From positions 1-9,668 of the forward strand of contig MHXL01000080.1 of assembly GCA_001824455.1 (NCBI GenBank): a DNA stretch of 9,668 bases. Reading direction: 5' to 3'. A model generated the notes under the pieces. It was not told the DNA's origin, ran no database searches, and worked only from the letters and a program-made list of their open reading frames with translations. Shown here one piece after another: positions 1 through 9,668 of this stretch. Every line of letters begins with the position of its first letter. Within the stretch, counting starts at the first letter, position 1. The stretch is from Desulfuromonadaceae bacterium GWB2_53_15 (GTDB lineage Bacteria > Desulfobacterota > Desulfuromonadia > Geobacterales > Pseudopelobacteraceae). The translations under genes were made by a program, and so were the position numbers.

Positions 1-34
1 TAAAATAAAAAAACCTCCTTCAATATGAAAGAGG
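1..34 (-). terminator. Second intrinsic terminator downstream of korC
   Basis: Read on the minus strand, CCTCTTTCA (34 to 26) pairs with TGAAGGAGG (22 to 14) across a 3-base loop, with one U-G wobble. A run of seven T, then ATTTTA, follows up to the window edge. This is the classic stem plus U-tract of a Rho-independent terminator for transcripts leaving korC. On the plus strand there is no T-run after the stem, so it looks one-directional. It lies about 80 bases beyond a first terminator. Confidence 0.7.
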
Positions 35-115
35 GTAAATTAGCATTTCTGCCACTAATACGGCAAGGTAAAAGGTTATTAGTCAAACATCTAAATTATG
101 CAGAAGTTATAAAAC
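35..115. other. AT-rich spacer between two terminators, no gene seen
   Basis: This short AT-rich stretch has no credible reading frame. A 7-bp inverted repeat (ACTAATA at 54-60, TATTAGT at 77-83) is present, but the arms are AT-only apart from one C/G pair and the loop is 16 bases, so I give it no function. Confidence 0.5.
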
Positions 116-143
116 TATAGCCCGGTGTTGCCACCGGGCTATA
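107..143 (-). terminator. Intrinsic terminator of the kor operon
   Basis: A perfect 12-bp stem (TATAGCCCGGTG at 116-127 with CACCGGGCTATA at 132-143) closes on a 4-base loop. On the minus strand it is followed by GTTTTATAACTT. It lies 27 bases past the korC stop codon and is the natural 3' end of the operon. The stem is nearly symmetric with A/T-rich flanks, so weak function in the opposite direction cannot be excluded. Confidence 0.85.
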
Positions 144-170
144 ATCACATAAATATTTAAAAAGAACAAC

Positions 171-716
171 TTAGGCGCTAGCTGCCATGGCCTTTTCAAA
201 ACCCATGCTAAAAGCCGTTCTGTTCAGCTCGATAAAAGCTTCAGGAACACTGGAAAGAACAGCCTTTTCTGCATTTTCCCTGCTAACCTGGCCTGTCAGG
301 GCAACCATAGCACCCAATGCAACAATATTAGCAACAATTTCACGACCAACTTCGTTTTTGGCGGTGTTGATGATCGGGAAGGCAACTGTTTTAAAGTTAC
401 CTGGCGGAACATCCTTGACCAGATCAGAGTCAATCAGTAAAACGCCACCTTCCTTAAGATCATGCGAGTACTTGTTGGCAGCTTCCTGGGTCATAGCCAG
501 CAGTGCATCACACTGGGTAACCTTCGGATAGTCGATCGGTCCGTCGGAGATAATTACCTCCGACTTGGAAGCGCCGCCGCGGGCTTCTGGGCCGTAACTC
601 TGCGACTGAACGGCCTGTTTCCCTTCATAAATAGAAGCGGCCTTGGCCATAATGATCCCGGCGGTGATCAGACCTTGTCCGCCCGCACCGGAAAATCTGA
701 GTTCATATCTTGACAT
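171..716 (-). CDS. korC: 2-oxoglutarate:ferredoxin oxidoreductase, gamma subunit
   Basis: This is the gamma subunit (181 aa) of a four-subunit 2-oxoacid:ferredoxin oxidoreductase. The complex oxidises 2-oxoglutarate with CoA to succinyl-CoA and CO2 in the cytoplasm and passes electrons to ferredoxin. The glycine-rich GAGGQG of this family is at residues 10-15, and SYGPEARGG, typical of gamma subunits, is at 40-48. The length suits a stand-alone gamma subunit. An in-frame ATG at 824 would add 36 residues, but these overlap the end of korB and lack family character. The ATG at 716 has AAAAGGAG with 10-base spacing and gives the expected MSRYELRFSGAGGQG start. It is the last gene of korDABC, 25 bases after korB and followed by a terminator. 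The family is certain; 2-oxoglutarate as substrate is inferred mainly from the icd and mdh neighbours. Confidence 0.92.
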   Translation of the reverse strand: MSRYELRFSGAGGQGLITAGIIMAKAASIYEGKQAVQSQSYGPEARGGASKSEVIISDGPIDYPKVTQCDALLAMTQEAANKYSHDLKEGGVLLIDSDLVKDVPPGNFKTVAFPIINTAKNEVGREIVANIVALGAMVALTGQVSRENAEKAVLSSVPEAFIELNRTAFSMGFEKAMAASA

Positions 717-726
717 GAATATATCG

Positions 727-734
727 CTCCTTTT
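727..734 (-). promoter_or_regulatory. Ribosome binding site that sets the korC start
   Basis: AAAAGGAG on the minus strand lies 10 bases before the ATG at 716. It favours this start over the in-frame ATG at 824, which lies inside korB. Confidence 0.75.
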
Positions 735-741
735 CCTGTAA

Positions 742-1563
742 TTATTTCTTAGCCTGAGCGCGCTCGATAATCTTGGCGTACTCTGTTGTGTAATCAGACT
801 TTGAATCATCTTTATAAAGGACACCGGTCAAAACCTTACCCTGTAACTGTTCGGCGGTCATCTTCTCGGCAGCCTTTACCGGAACAGCAACCTCTTTAAG
901 ACGGTTCATCATCTCGATAACAGACTTGTATTTGTTGCGACGACCATAGGTGGTCGGGCAGTCGTCAAGAATTTCGACAACAGAGAAACCTTTATGCTGA
1001 ATAGCCTCGGCAATCAACTTATCGATCTGATTAGCATGGAAAGCAGTACCACGGGCTACAAAAGTAGCTCCTGCGCCAATGGCAAGCTTTGCAATGTCGA
1101 AGTTGGGGTCGGGATTGCCATATGGTGTGGTGGATGCCTTATGTCCGGTAGGGGTACAAGGAGAGAACTGGCCACCGGTCATGCCGTAGATATAATTATT
1201 CATGATGATGTAGGTCATGTCGATGTTACGACGGCAGGCATGAATGAAATGATTACCACCTATGGCGGTACCGTCTCCGTCGCCGCCGCAGAGAATTACA
1301 TTCATTTCCGGCTTGGCCATCTTGACACCAGTGGCAAATGCAGCGGCGCGGCCGTGTGCTGTGTGCAAAGTGCAGCAATCAATGTACCCTGGCAGACGCG
1401 ATGCACAACCGATACCAGAAACAATAGCGGTGTTTTTCATGTCCAATTTAAGGGTATCCATTGCCCGAATCAGACCCTTCATGACAATGCCGTGGCCGCA
1501 ACCGGGGCACCAGATGTGCGGTAGCTTGCCTGGACGGAGATATTTTTCGTAATCAAAAGCCAT
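742..1563 (-). CDS. korB: 2-oxoglutarate:ferredoxin oxidoreductase, beta (TPP-binding) subunit
   Basis: This is the thiamine-diphosphate-binding beta subunit (273 aa), which carries out decarboxylation of the 2-oxoacid. HIWCPGCGHG (16-25) is the hallmark N-terminus of the family. The TPP and metal motif runs from GDGDG (94-98) to NN (122-123), followed by YIYGMTGGQ (124-132). Cysteines at 19, 22 and 53 are candidate ligands for the [4Fe-4S] cluster seen in characterised enzymes; a fourth would be nearer the C-terminus, with C202 possible. The ATG lies 2 bases after the korA stop. Its Shine-Dalgarno sits within the last codons of korA, so the two subunits are probably translated in coupled fashion. 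Length and motifs are complete, with no sign of damage. Other 2-oxoacid oxidoreductases (for example 2-oxoisovalerate) look alike; the TCA-cycle context favours 2-oxoglutarate. Confidence 0.93.
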   Translation of the reverse strand: MAFDYEKYLRPGKLPHIWCPGCGHGIVMKGLIRAMDTLKLDMKNTAIVSGIGCASRLPGYIDCCTLHTAHGRAAAFATGVKMAKPEMNVILCGGDGDGTAIGGNHFIHACRRNIDMTYIIMNNYIYGMTGGQFSPCTPTGHKASTTPYGNPDPNFDIAKLAIGAGATFVARGTAFHANQIDKLIAEAIQHKGFSVVEILDDCPTTYGRRNKYKSVIEMMNRLKEVAVPVKAAEKMTAEQLQGKVLTGVLYKDDSKSDYTTEYAKIIERAQAKK

Positions 1564-1565
1564 GG

Positions 1566-2699
1566 TTATTTAACCTCCTTAATCTTCTCAACAATCTGGT
1601 CGGGATTGATTGGCTCACCATCAACGCGGAAGATGCCGAGAACCGGGACCTTACCCTGCGCGCAACGTTCAAGTTCAATGGAACACATGCCCAAGTTCAT
1701 TTCAGGAATTACAAACCCTTTGACCTTAGCGGCCAAGGCTTTGATCTGCTTATCCGGGAACGGCCAGAAGGTCTTGATACGGAACATGCCGGCTTTGACA
1801 CCCTGCTCTCGCGCTACATTGACTGCATAACGAGCGGAACGGGAGGTAGAGCCATAGGCCACAACAACGACATCGGCATCTTCCAGCATATACTCTTCAA
1901 ACTTCACTATATCATCAATGTTGGCATCAACCTTGCGGACTTGGCGCTCTTCCTCAGCCTGAACAACCTCAGCTTTGGTGGTTGGAAAACCGTCCTGCAT
2001 CTTGTTAAGACCAGTCACGTGATACCTGTAACCGGAACCAAAATCTGCCAGCGGTGGCACATCACCGAAACTGGTGTCATAGGGTTTATATTGCTCAGGT
2101 GGAACAGTCGGCGCCTTGCGAGGGGTGATTTCAATCTCACCTGGCTCGCGGAACTCAATCCGCTCACGCATATGGGCAACGATCTCATCCGGCAAGACAT
2201 GTACCGGCATGCGGTACTTCTCAGCCAGGCTGAAGGCTTCTGCTGTCATGTCATAGCACTCCTGCACTGAAGCAGGCATAAGTGCGATGGTGGCGTGATC
2301 GCCATGAGTTCCCCATTTGGCGCACATGACATCAGACTGACTAGGCCCGGTAGGCATACCGGTGGAAGGACCGCCACGCATGACATTATAAACAACACAG
2401 GGAATTTCGGCGATGCAGCCGTAACCGATCAACTCCTGCTTGAGGGACAGACCAGGGCCTGATGTTGATGTCAGCACCTTGGCACCTGTTAATGATGCGC
2501 CGAGGCAAGCAGCCATGGCACCGATCTCGTCTTCCATCTGAATAAATTTACCGCCGATTTTTGGCAGTTCAATTGACAGGACCTCGGAAACCTCGGTCGA
2601 TGGGGTAATCGGGTATCCGCCGAAAAAGTTGCAGCCGGCGTAAATAGCGCCATGAGCCGCAGCCTCATTACCTTGCAAAAACTCTACTTTTTTTGCCAC
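1566..2699 (-). CDS. korA: 2-oxoglutarate:ferredoxin oxidoreductase, alpha subunit
   Basis: This is the alpha subunit (377 aa), which carries the pyrimidine-binding domain of pyruvate:ferredoxin-oxidoreductase-type enzymes and, in its C-terminal half, a transketolase-C-like domain. Family motifs are GGYPITPSTE (27-36), QMEDEIGA (54-61) with the TPP-contacting glutamate, STSGPG (78-83) and RGGPSTGMPT (108-117). Further on come VAYGSTSRSAR, RIKTFWPFP and VIPEMNLG. It pairs with KorB to form the active site at their interface. The start is GTG, not ATG, with AGGAGG 9 bases upstream; the product begins MAKKVEFLQGNEAAAHGA, as in relatives. It lies 21 bases after korD and 2 bases before korB. Length is normal for a stand-alone alpha subunit. 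The acid specificity is inferred from the neighbours. Confidence 0.93.
   Translation of the reverse strand: MAKKVEFLQGNEAAAHGAIYAGCNFFGGYPITPSTEVSEVLSIELPKIGGKFIQMEDEIGAMAACLGASLTGAKVLTSTSGPGLSLKQELIGYGCIAEIPCVVYNVMRGGPSTGMPTGPSQSDVMCAKWGTHGDHATIALMPASVQECYDMTAEAFSLAEKYRMPVHVLPDEIVAHMRERIEFREPGEIEITPRKAPTVPPEQYKPYDTSFGDVPPLADFGSGYRYHVTGLNKMQDGFPTTKAEVVQAEEERQVRKVDANIDDIVKFEEYMLEDADVVVVAYGSTSRSARYAVNVAREQGVKAGMFRIKTFWPFPDKQIKALAAKVKGFVIPEMNLGMCSIELERCAQGKVPVLGIFRVDGEPINPDQIVEKIKEVK
1574..1580 (-). promoter_or_regulatory. korB ribosome binding site inside the korA 3' end
   Basis: AAGGAGG lies 10 bases before the korB ATG and forms part of the final Lys-Glu-Val codons of korA. The korA stop (TAA, 1566-1568) falls between this site and the korB start, an arrangement that suggests translational coupling and equal amounts of the two subunits. 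Confidence 0.75.
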
Positions 2700-2708
2700 A
2701 GTTAAGTT

Positions 2709-2714
2709 CCTCCT
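2709..2714 (-). promoter_or_regulatory. Ribosome binding site supporting the korA GTG start
   Basis: AGGAGG lies 9 bases before the GTG at 2699 and is the main reason to accept this non-ATG start. Confidence 0.7.
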
Positions 2715-2720
2715 GTTAGA

Positions 2721-2918
2721 TTAGTCAGTAATAACCTTGATTGCGAAGTCAGGACAACGCAGTTCGCATTGCATACATTTGATACAGGCTTCCAAGTTCT
2801 TGACAGCAACGACGAAACCCTTCATCTCAAGAACTTTAGTAGGGCAGAACTCTACACAAATGTGGCACCCTTTGCAGTACTTCTCAATAATCTCAATTTT
2901 CGGCAGTTTTTTTTCCAT
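2721..2918 (-). CDS. korD: 2-oxoglutarate:ferredoxin oxidoreductase, delta subunit (2x[4Fe-4S] ferredoxin)
   Basis: This small ferredoxin-like subunit (65 aa) carries electrons from the TPP and iron-sulfur centre of the complex to an outside ferredoxin. Two complete CxxCxxCxxxCP motifs, at C15-C18-C21-C25 and C45-C48-C51-C55, predict two [4Fe-4S] clusters. The ATG at 2918 has AAAGGAG with 9-base spacing. An upstream in-frame ATG at 2969 would add 17 residues but has no good binding site and no family match. It is the first gene of korDABC, separated from mdh by 117 bases that contain a strong inverted repeat. By itself the sequence could be any small 2x[4Fe-4S] ferredoxin; its place directly ahead of korA makes the delta-subunit role nearly certain. 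Confidence 0.92.
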   Translation of the reverse strand: MEKKLPKIEIIEKYCKGCHICVEFCPTKVLEMKGFVVAVKNLEACIKCMQCELRCPDFAIKVITD

Positions 2919-2927
2919 CTGAAAATG

Positions 2928-2934
2928 CTCCTTT
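2928..2934 (-). promoter_or_regulatory. Ribosome binding site that sets the korD start
   Basis: AAAGGAG lies 9 bases before the ATG at 2918. No comparable site precedes the earlier in-frame ATG at 2969. Confidence 0.7.
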
Positions 2935-2975
2935 ATTCCGTAATGAAAGGTGTGAAATATCAGACCCATAATGTA

Positions 2976-3004
2976 GCAAAAGAAGGGCAGTGCCCTTCTT
3001 TTGC
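2976..3004 (-). terminator. Perfect 14-bp inverted repeat between mdh and korD
   Basis: GCAAAAGAAGGGCA (2976-2989) is the exact reverse complement of 2991-3004, with a single base between. On the minus strand the GC-rich core GAAGGGC / GCCCTTC is followed by TTTTGC; on the plus strand by TTTTGCG. It lies 31 bases after the mdh stop codon. It resembles a bidirectional or partial intrinsic terminator. Its short T-tract suggests it could set the ratio of upstream (icd-mdh) to downstream (kor) transcript rather than block transcription fully. Because it is shared by genes of one pathway, an RNA-stabilising or processing stem is an equal possibility. Confidence 0.6.
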
Positions 3005-3035
3005 GTTACACAAAAGAACCCTGACGAGTCTAAAT

Positions 3036-4070
<1,035 letters not shown>

Positions 4071-4074
4071 TTAT

Positions 4075-5487
4075 TTACATATTCTCGATCAGGGCATCGG
4101 CAAAACCTGAACAGGAAAGTAGCGTAGCACCATCCATCATTCGTTCGAAGTCGTAGGTTACACGCTTCTGACCAATAGTCCTGTCTATAGCCTTGGTAAT
4201 CAAGTCGGCAGCTTCCTGCCAGCCCATGTGCTCAAGCATCATGACTCCTGAGAGAATCACTGAACCGGGATTGACCTTATCCAGATTGGCGTATTTGGGA
4301 GCTGTGCCGTGGGTAGCCTCAAAAATTGCGTGACCAGTCTGATAGTTAATATTAGCTCCAGGGGCGATACCAATACCACCTACCTGTGCTGCCAAGGCAT
4401 CAGAGAGGAAATCACCTTCCAGATTCATAGTTGCGACCACATCAAATTCCTTGGCACGAGTCAAAACCTGCTGCAGAGTAATGTCAGCTATAGCATCTTT
4501 AACCATCAAAAGTTTTTTCCACTGTCCATTACCATGGGTGGGCATCAGCTTGATGGCTGTAAGAACTTCATTGCGGATGTCCTCTTTCTGTTTTGGGGAC
4601 ATCATATCATAACCGGGATCAATCTGTTTGGCGTTGTCTTCAATCTTAAGGCCGGGATTACGGTCTTGATTATCGATTATCCAGCTCTCTCTCTCGGTCA
4701 CAATTTGATTACGGAAATCACCTTTGGCTACACCATAACCCCAATCCTTAAAGGCTCCTTCAGTGAACTTCATGATGTTGCCCTTATGGACAATCGTGAC
4801 GGATTTACGCTTGTGATCAAGTGCATATTGGATGGCCGCGCGGATCAGGCGTTCTGAGCCTTGCCTGGATATCGGCTTGATGCCGATTGAAGTCGTCTCA
4901 GGAAAGCGAATTTTTTTGACCCCCATTTCATCAATGAGGAATTTTTTTATTTTCTCACAGTCAGGAGTACCGGTCATCCACTCAATACCGGCATATATAT
5001 CTTCGCAGTTTTCACGAAAGATAACCATATCTACATCTTCAGGCTTTTTTACTGGTGAAGGGACTCCTTGAAACCAACGTACCGGGCGAAGACAAACATA
5101 TAAATCAAGCAGTTGACGCAAAGCCACGTTCAGAGAAGTTATGCCGCCACCGATCGGAGTTGTCAGGGGCCCCTTGATACCAACCATGAACTCCTTGAAA
5201 GCAACTACGGTTTCATCAGGTAACCATGCTTTGTCACCCATTGTCTCGCGAAACATATTGAAGGGTTTTTCACCGGCATATACTTCCATCCAGCTGATCT
5301 TCCTGCTGCCTGCATAAGCCTTTTCTACAGAAGCGTCGAAAACACGTACCGAAGCCTTCCAGATATCAACTCCGGTTCCGTCTCCCTCAATGAATGGGAT
5401 GATGGGATTATTCGGTACATTCAGCCTTCCGTTGCTACCCATGGAGATTTTTTCCCCGTGGGGGACTGTTACATACGAATAAACCAT
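4075..5487 (-). CDS. icd: NADP-dependent isocitrate dehydrogenase, homodimeric (E. coli Icd) type
   Basis: This enzyme (470 aa) oxidatively decarboxylates isocitrate to 2-oxoglutarate, making NADPH. It aligns along its length with E. coli Icd (416 aa, compared from memory). Substrate residues are S118 and N120 (in GGGITSLN), R124, R134, R158, Y165 and K235; metal ligands are D335, D359 and D363. K398, Y399, Y445 and R449 match the NADP-specifying residues of E. coli, so NADP use is predicted. S118 corresponds to the phosphorylated serine of E. coli, but no AceK kinase gene is in view. An insertion around residues 263-322 accounts for the extra length; similar longer forms occur elsewhere, I believe in cyanobacteria. 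The ATG at 5487 is preferred over Met16 because residues 2-24 match the E. coli N-terminus and a strong Shine-Dalgarno precedes it. It follows an unrelated isocitrate dehydrogenase gene and leads into mdh and kor. Confidence 0.95.
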   Translation of the reverse strand: MVYSYVTVPHGEKISMGSNGRLNVPNNPIIPFIEGDGTGVDIWKASVRVFDASVEKAYAGSRKISWMEVYAGEKPFNMFRETMGDKAWLPDETVVAFKEFMVGIKGPLTTPIGGGITSLNVALRQLLDLYVCLRPVRWFQGVPSPVKKPEDVDMVIFRENCEDIYAGIEWMTGTPDCEKIKKFLIDEMGVKKIRFPETTSIGIKPISRQGSERLIRAAIQYALDHKRKSVTIVHKGNIMKFTEGAFKDWGYGVAKGDFRNQIVTERESWIIDNQDRNPGLKIEDNAKQIDPGYDMMSPKQKEDIRNEVLTAIKLMPTHGNGQWKKLLMVKDAIADITLQQVLTRAKEFDVVATMNLEGDFLSDALAAQVGGIGIAPGANINYQTGHAIFEATHGTAPKYANLDKVNPGSVILSGVMMLEHMGWQEAADLITKAIDRTIGQKRVTYDFERMMDGATLLSCSGFADALIENM

Positions 5488-5491
5488 CAGC

Positions 5492-5499
5492 CCTCCTTT
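5492..5499 (-). promoter_or_regulatory. icd ribosome binding site, closely spaced
   Basis: AAAGGAGG ends only 4 bases before the ATG at 5487, tighter than for the other genes here (6 to 10 bases). It is still the best site near the icd start, since Met16 is preceded only by a weak GGGG. Confidence 0.6.
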
Positions 5500-5514
5500 C
5501 GAGGATTAATATCC

Positions 5515-5520
5515 ATCATA
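5515..5520 (-). promoter_or_regulatory. Possible -10 box for icd
   Basis: TATGAT on the minus strand matches the sigma70 -10 consensus at 5 of 6 bases and would start transcription about 20 bases before the icd ATG. There is no convincing -35 at 16 to 18 bases, so it would need an activator or be wrong. A second TATGAT lies further upstream in the same gap. The need for an icd promoter here is inferred from the terminator just upstream. Confidence 0.25.
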
Positions 5521-5537
5521 CAAAAAAACCATTAACA

Positions 5538-5558
5538 CAAAGTTTCGCAGAAACAAAA
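5538..5558. promoter_or_regulatory. Dyad in the icd leader region, possible operator
   Basis: GTTTC (5542-5546) and GAAAC (5550-5554) form an exact 5-bp dyad around GCA, flanked on the minus strand by TTTT before and TTTG after. It sits where the -35 region or an activator site of an icd promoter would be. Alternatively it is a small chance stem in an AT-rich spacer. Confidence 0.25.
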
Positions 5559-5585
5559 CAAATCATAAATACAGCTAACAAAGAA

Positions 5586-5630
5586 ATCGGAAACAGGGTA
5601 GGAGAATCATCAGCCTATCCTGTTTCCGAT
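5586..5630 (-). terminator. Intrinsic terminator of the monomeric isocitrate dehydrogenase gene
   Basis: A 17-bp stem (5586-5602 with 5614-5630) has a single mismatch and an 11-base loop. It starts 4 bases after the stop codon at 5635. On the minus strand it is followed by TTTCTTTGTT, a broken U-tract. Long stem and position indicate a terminator that separates this gene from icd, although the imperfect U-tract could allow some read-through. Confidence 0.75.
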
Positions 5631-5634
5631 ATAT

Positions 5635-7985
<2,351 letters not shown>

Positions 7986-7988
<3 letters not shown>

Positions 7989-8006
7989 TGTATACAGTAT
8001 ACAAAA
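7986..8006. promoter_or_regulatory. Operator-like palindrome over the idh -10 box
   Basis: TTTTGTATAC (7986-7995), one base, then GTATACAAAA (7997-8006) form a perfect palindrome with a single central base. The -10 hexamer lies inside it, so a dimeric regulator bound here would block RNA polymerase. The TTGTATAC/GTATACAA style of half-site resembles operators of GntR-family repressors, but the regulator is not in the window and the family is a guess. Confidence 0.6.
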
Positions 8007-8023
8007 ACCCATTGGACTGTCAA
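7996..8023 (-). promoter_or_regulatory. Sigma70-type promoter of the monomeric isocitrate dehydrogenase gene
   Basis: A perfect -35 TTGACA (8018-8023), a 16-base spacer and TATACT as -10 (7996-8001, 5 of 6 bases) are present on the minus strand. Seven T (8025-8031) just upstream of the -35 could act as an UP element. Transcription should start near 7988. It lies 222 bases downstream of the previous gene and is the best promoter in the window. Confidence 0.75.
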
Positions 8024-8082
8024 GAAAAAAACAATCTCATATAAGCATTCAAACAGACTTAGGGAAGCTGTATCAGAACTAC

Positions 8083-8781
8083 TTATTTTCTGCCGGAAAA
8101 GCGCTTGGCATCTATGGCTTCATCTCTTGAAAAATGCCGTGGGATCTTGAGCACCTGGCCGGGCCAGAGCTGCTTGGGATTGCGGATTTGATCGCGATTG
8201 GCCCGATAGATTATAGGCCATAGGGAGGAGTCATTGTAAATTTCGCTACGTGCGGCAATCTGGGGAAGTGTCTCGCCACGGCGGACTGTGTGGGTAGGAG
8301 TCTGCGAGATTGGCGATTCTTTAGAATTGGATATTTTTTTTTCTGCGGCAGCGGCCTTGGAGGCTTCCTCTGCGGCCAATCGTTCCTGCTCCTGCAGACG
8401 CTTTTCAGCCTCAGCAGCCTTACGCATTAATCGTTCTTCTTCGATGCGAGCCAGCTCATCAGCCACCCGCTGGCGCTCTTGTTCGGCAATGCGCTCTTTA
8501 TGGCGTTTTAACTCGGCTCTAAGCAGTTCACCTTTTTGATAGGCCATCAAATAATAGGTGTCAGCCTCCTGATCGTTGTGCTGGACATGCAGCACCGCTT
8601 CGCCATGCTCAAAGGTCTCCACTAAATTATTATACGCCTGCGGAAAAGTCGCAGGCGCACCTTGGCGGGTAAGTTCATCTACCAGCGTCGCAACCTTGCT
8701 GCGCCATGTTGGTGCCGGCGTAGAGCAGGCAACCAACAGGCAACAAAGCAGCAGCAATATGGACGCAGCGCAACAGCGCAT
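8083..8781 (-). CDS. LysM-domain lipoprotein with a central coiled coil
   Basis: This is a 232-aa predicted lipoprotein of unknown specific role. Residues 1-18 form a signal peptide (basic start, hydrophobic core). The lipobox LVAC has the lipidated cysteine at C19, followed by Ser, which by the usual +2 rule means no inner-membrane retention, so the outer membrane is likely. Residues about 88-149 are rich in Glu, Arg, Lys and Ala and should form a long coiled coil. A LysM domain follows (about 164-214, HTVRRGETLPQIAAR to WPGQVLKIP), which binds peptidoglycan in known proteins. A structural or anchoring role in the envelope is an inference. The ATG lies 11 bases after aspS and its Shine-Dalgarno is weak (AGGGG 14 bases or more upstream, around the aspS stop), which suggests translation coupled to aspS. 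No clear terminator follows it. Confidence 0.8.
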   Translation of the reverse strand: MRCCAASILLLLCCLLVACSTPAPTWRSKVATLVDELTRQGAPATFPQAYNNLVETFEHGEAVLHVQHNDQEADTYYLMAYQKGELLRAELKRHKERIAEQERQRVADELARIEEERLMRKAAEAEKRLQEQERLAAEEASKAAAAEKKISNSKESPISQTPTHTVRRGETLPQIAARSEIYNDSSLWPIIYRANRDQIRNPKQLWPGQVLKIPRHFSRDEAIDAKRFSGRK

Positions 8782-8792
8782 CAGTAGGACGC

Positions 8793-9668
<876 letters not shown>

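Noticed and set aside
14..22. Perfect Shine-Dalgarno GAAGGAGG on the minus strand near the left edge, hinting at a next gene
   Set aside because: No start codon lies within the 13 bases left in the window and the motif is the 3' arm of a terminator stem with a U-tract.
717..824. N-terminal extension of korC from an ATG at 824
   Set aside because: It would overlap korB by 83 bases, the added residues match nothing in the family, and a good ribosome binding site precedes the ATG at 716.
2919..2969. N-terminal extension of korD from an ATG at 2969
   Set aside because: There is no Shine-Dalgarno before it, and one is well placed before the ATG at 2918.
5443..5487. Starting icd at Met16 (5442) instead of 5487
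   Set aside because: The first 15 residues line up with the E. coli Icd N-terminus (VPxGxKI), and the only strong Shine-Dalgarno is before 5487, despite its short spacing.
8024..8082. Possible terminator after the LysM lipoprotein gene, because of the T-run at 8025-8031
   Set aside because: I could find only a 4-bp stem before the T-run, so the run is better explained as promoter-upstream A/T sequence.

Overview
This window is a block of central carbon metabolism genes, all transcribed from the minus strand (right to left as numbered). Base composition is moderate. Gene content and order (aspS, then icd, mdh and korDABC) match what I recall of Geobacter and its relatives, so the likely source is an anaerobic deltaproteobacterium of the Desulfuromonadales (Desulfuromonas, Pelobacter or Geobacter type). 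The assignment comes from protein resemblance and synteny recalled from memory, not from a search.

In the direction of transcription the layout is as follows. The 3' half of aspS (aspartyl-tRNA synthetase) enters from the right edge. A LysM-domain lipoprotein gene follows after 11 bases. A 222-base gap then holds a near-consensus sigma70 promoter whose -10 box lies inside a perfect 10+1+10 palindrome. Next comes a monomeric NADP-type isocitrate dehydrogenase (741 aa) that ends in a strong hairpin. A second, unrelated isocitrate dehydrogenase of the homodimeric E. coli type (icd, 470 aa) follows, then malate dehydrogenase (mdh). A perfect 14-bp inverted repeat separates mdh from korD, korA, korB and korC, the four subunits of a 2-oxoglutarate:ferredoxin oxidoreductase. 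Two intrinsic terminators in tandem close the cluster near the left edge.

Together the enzymes cover isocitrate to 2-oxoglutarate (twice over), 2-oxoglutarate to succinyl-CoA with reduced ferredoxin, and malate to oxaloacetate. These are the NADPH-, ferredoxin- and NADH-producing steps of a citric acid cycle. Because a ferredoxin-linked enzyme replaces 2-oxoglutarate dehydrogenase, this part of the cycle is in principle reversible. Citrate synthase, aconitase, fumarase and the succinyl-CoA step are not in the window.

I see no mobile elements, CRISPR arrays, RNA genes, pseudogenes or signs of an undescribed system. The points most worth a second look are the back-to-back pair of non-homologous isocitrate dehydrogenases and the operator-like palindrome over the promoter of the monomeric one.
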